Both the position numbers and the translations under genes were made by a program. 32,634 nucleotides of DNA from an uncultured Roseburia sp. (GTDB lineage Bacteria; Bacillota; Clostridia; Lachnospirales; Lachnospiraceae): contig CAKRLC010000021.1 of assembly GCA_934358955.1 (NCBI GenBank), positions 1 through 32,634 on the forward strand. The letters are read 5' to 3'. Of this stretch, positions 32,501-32,634 are shown one piece after another (positions within the stretch are counted from its first letter, which is position 1; each line of letters begins with the position of its first letter). The notes under the pieces are model-generated. The model saw only the letters and a program-made list of their open reading frames with translations. It had not been told where the DNA came from and did not search any database.

Positions 32501-32634
32501 ATGTTACCGGTTGATTTTTGTGACAGAATGAAAAAAATGCTGGGAGATGAGTACGAAGCTTTTATAGCAAGTTATGAAAAGCCAAAGTTTCAGTCCCTGC
32601 GGTTAAATCCATTAAAAGGAGACAGTCAGGATTT
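32501..32634 (+). CDS. rsmF: 16S rRNA m5C methyltransferase, RsmF/NOL1-NOP2-Sun family, N-terminus only
   Basis: ATG 32501 follows GAAAGAGG. Forty-four codons are visible before the window ends: LPVDFCDRMKKMLGDEYEAF, then a SYEKPKFQSLRLNPLK segment. This is the characteristic N-terminus of RsmF/YebU-type rRNA (cytosine-C5) methyltransferases (FxxRMxxLLGxEYxxF, YxxPxxxxLRxNxLK). The catalytic Cys residues lie beyond the edge. It starts 50 nt after the GTPase-NYN gene, probably in the same transcription unit, which fits a translation-related role for both. Confidence 0.8.
   Translation, partial: MLPVDFCDRMKKMLGDEYEAFIASYEKPKFQSLRLNPLKGDSQD

Overview
The window looks like a chromosomal segment of a gut Lachnospiraceae-type Firmicute (Roseburia/Agathobacter/Blautia-like; inferred from protein style, AGGAGG ribosome binding sites, TTGACA/TATAAT promoters and a clostridial c-di-GMP riboswitch; genus not determined). 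It holds 20 convincing protein genes, two of them cut by the window edges. I see no rRNA, tRNA, CRISPR array or phage.

Layout. (1) 1-7900, signalling: a divergent AraC-type regulator (partial, minus strand), then a class I cyclic-di-GMP riboswitch with terminator in front of a solute-binding lipoprotein, a membrane hybrid histidine kinase and a soluble multi-PAS hybrid kinase with two receiver domains. (2) 8283-9700: a CLC-type anion transporter of the fluoride-exporter look, minus strand, with a terminator hairpin in its leader. (3) 9881-15972: a malto-oligosaccharide cluster (binding protein, two permeases, LacI-type regulator, 4-alpha-glucanotransferase) with a phased operator-like array at its promoter and no ABC ATPase of its own. 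(4) 16045-17584: a MATE exporter. (5) 17624-20340: a metal-resistance operon (ArsR/CadC-type sensor with a perfect operator palindrome, free-standing HMA metallochaperone, Zn/Cd/Pb P-type ATPase). (6) 20535-22478: a PAS-GGDEF(degenerate)-EAL c-di-GMP phosphodiesterase. (7) 22787-24175: a second MATE exporter. (8) 24237-28144: a three-gene LRR / VWA-metallopeptidase-like / MoxR-type AAA+ operon. (9) 28490-29275: a SleB/CwlJ-type cell wall hydrolase. (10) 29519-32634: a structured leader, a large Tet(M)-like translational GTPase fused to a YacP/Rae1-type NYN ribonuclease domain, and the start of an RsmF-type 16S rRNA methyltransferase.

The gaps carry two families of small inverted-repeat (MITE-like) elements: a 143-bp element present twice (20359 and 29341) with three differences, and a 231-bp nested palindrome at 22488-22718 flanked by an 11-bp direct repeat. 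Diverged pieces resembling the second lie near the CLC gene and the first MATE gene.

The strongest candidate for a little-described system is the GTPase-NYN fusion: one polypeptide that should bind the ribosomal A-site region as Tet(M)/EF-G do and also carries the nuclease fold of Rae1, the A-site mRNA endonuclease. Second are the LRR-VWA-MoxR operon and the c-di-GMP-controlled binding-protein/hybrid-kinase operon, in a window that also encodes a c-di-GMP phosphodiesterase. All functional statements are read from sequence motifs; no database search was run.
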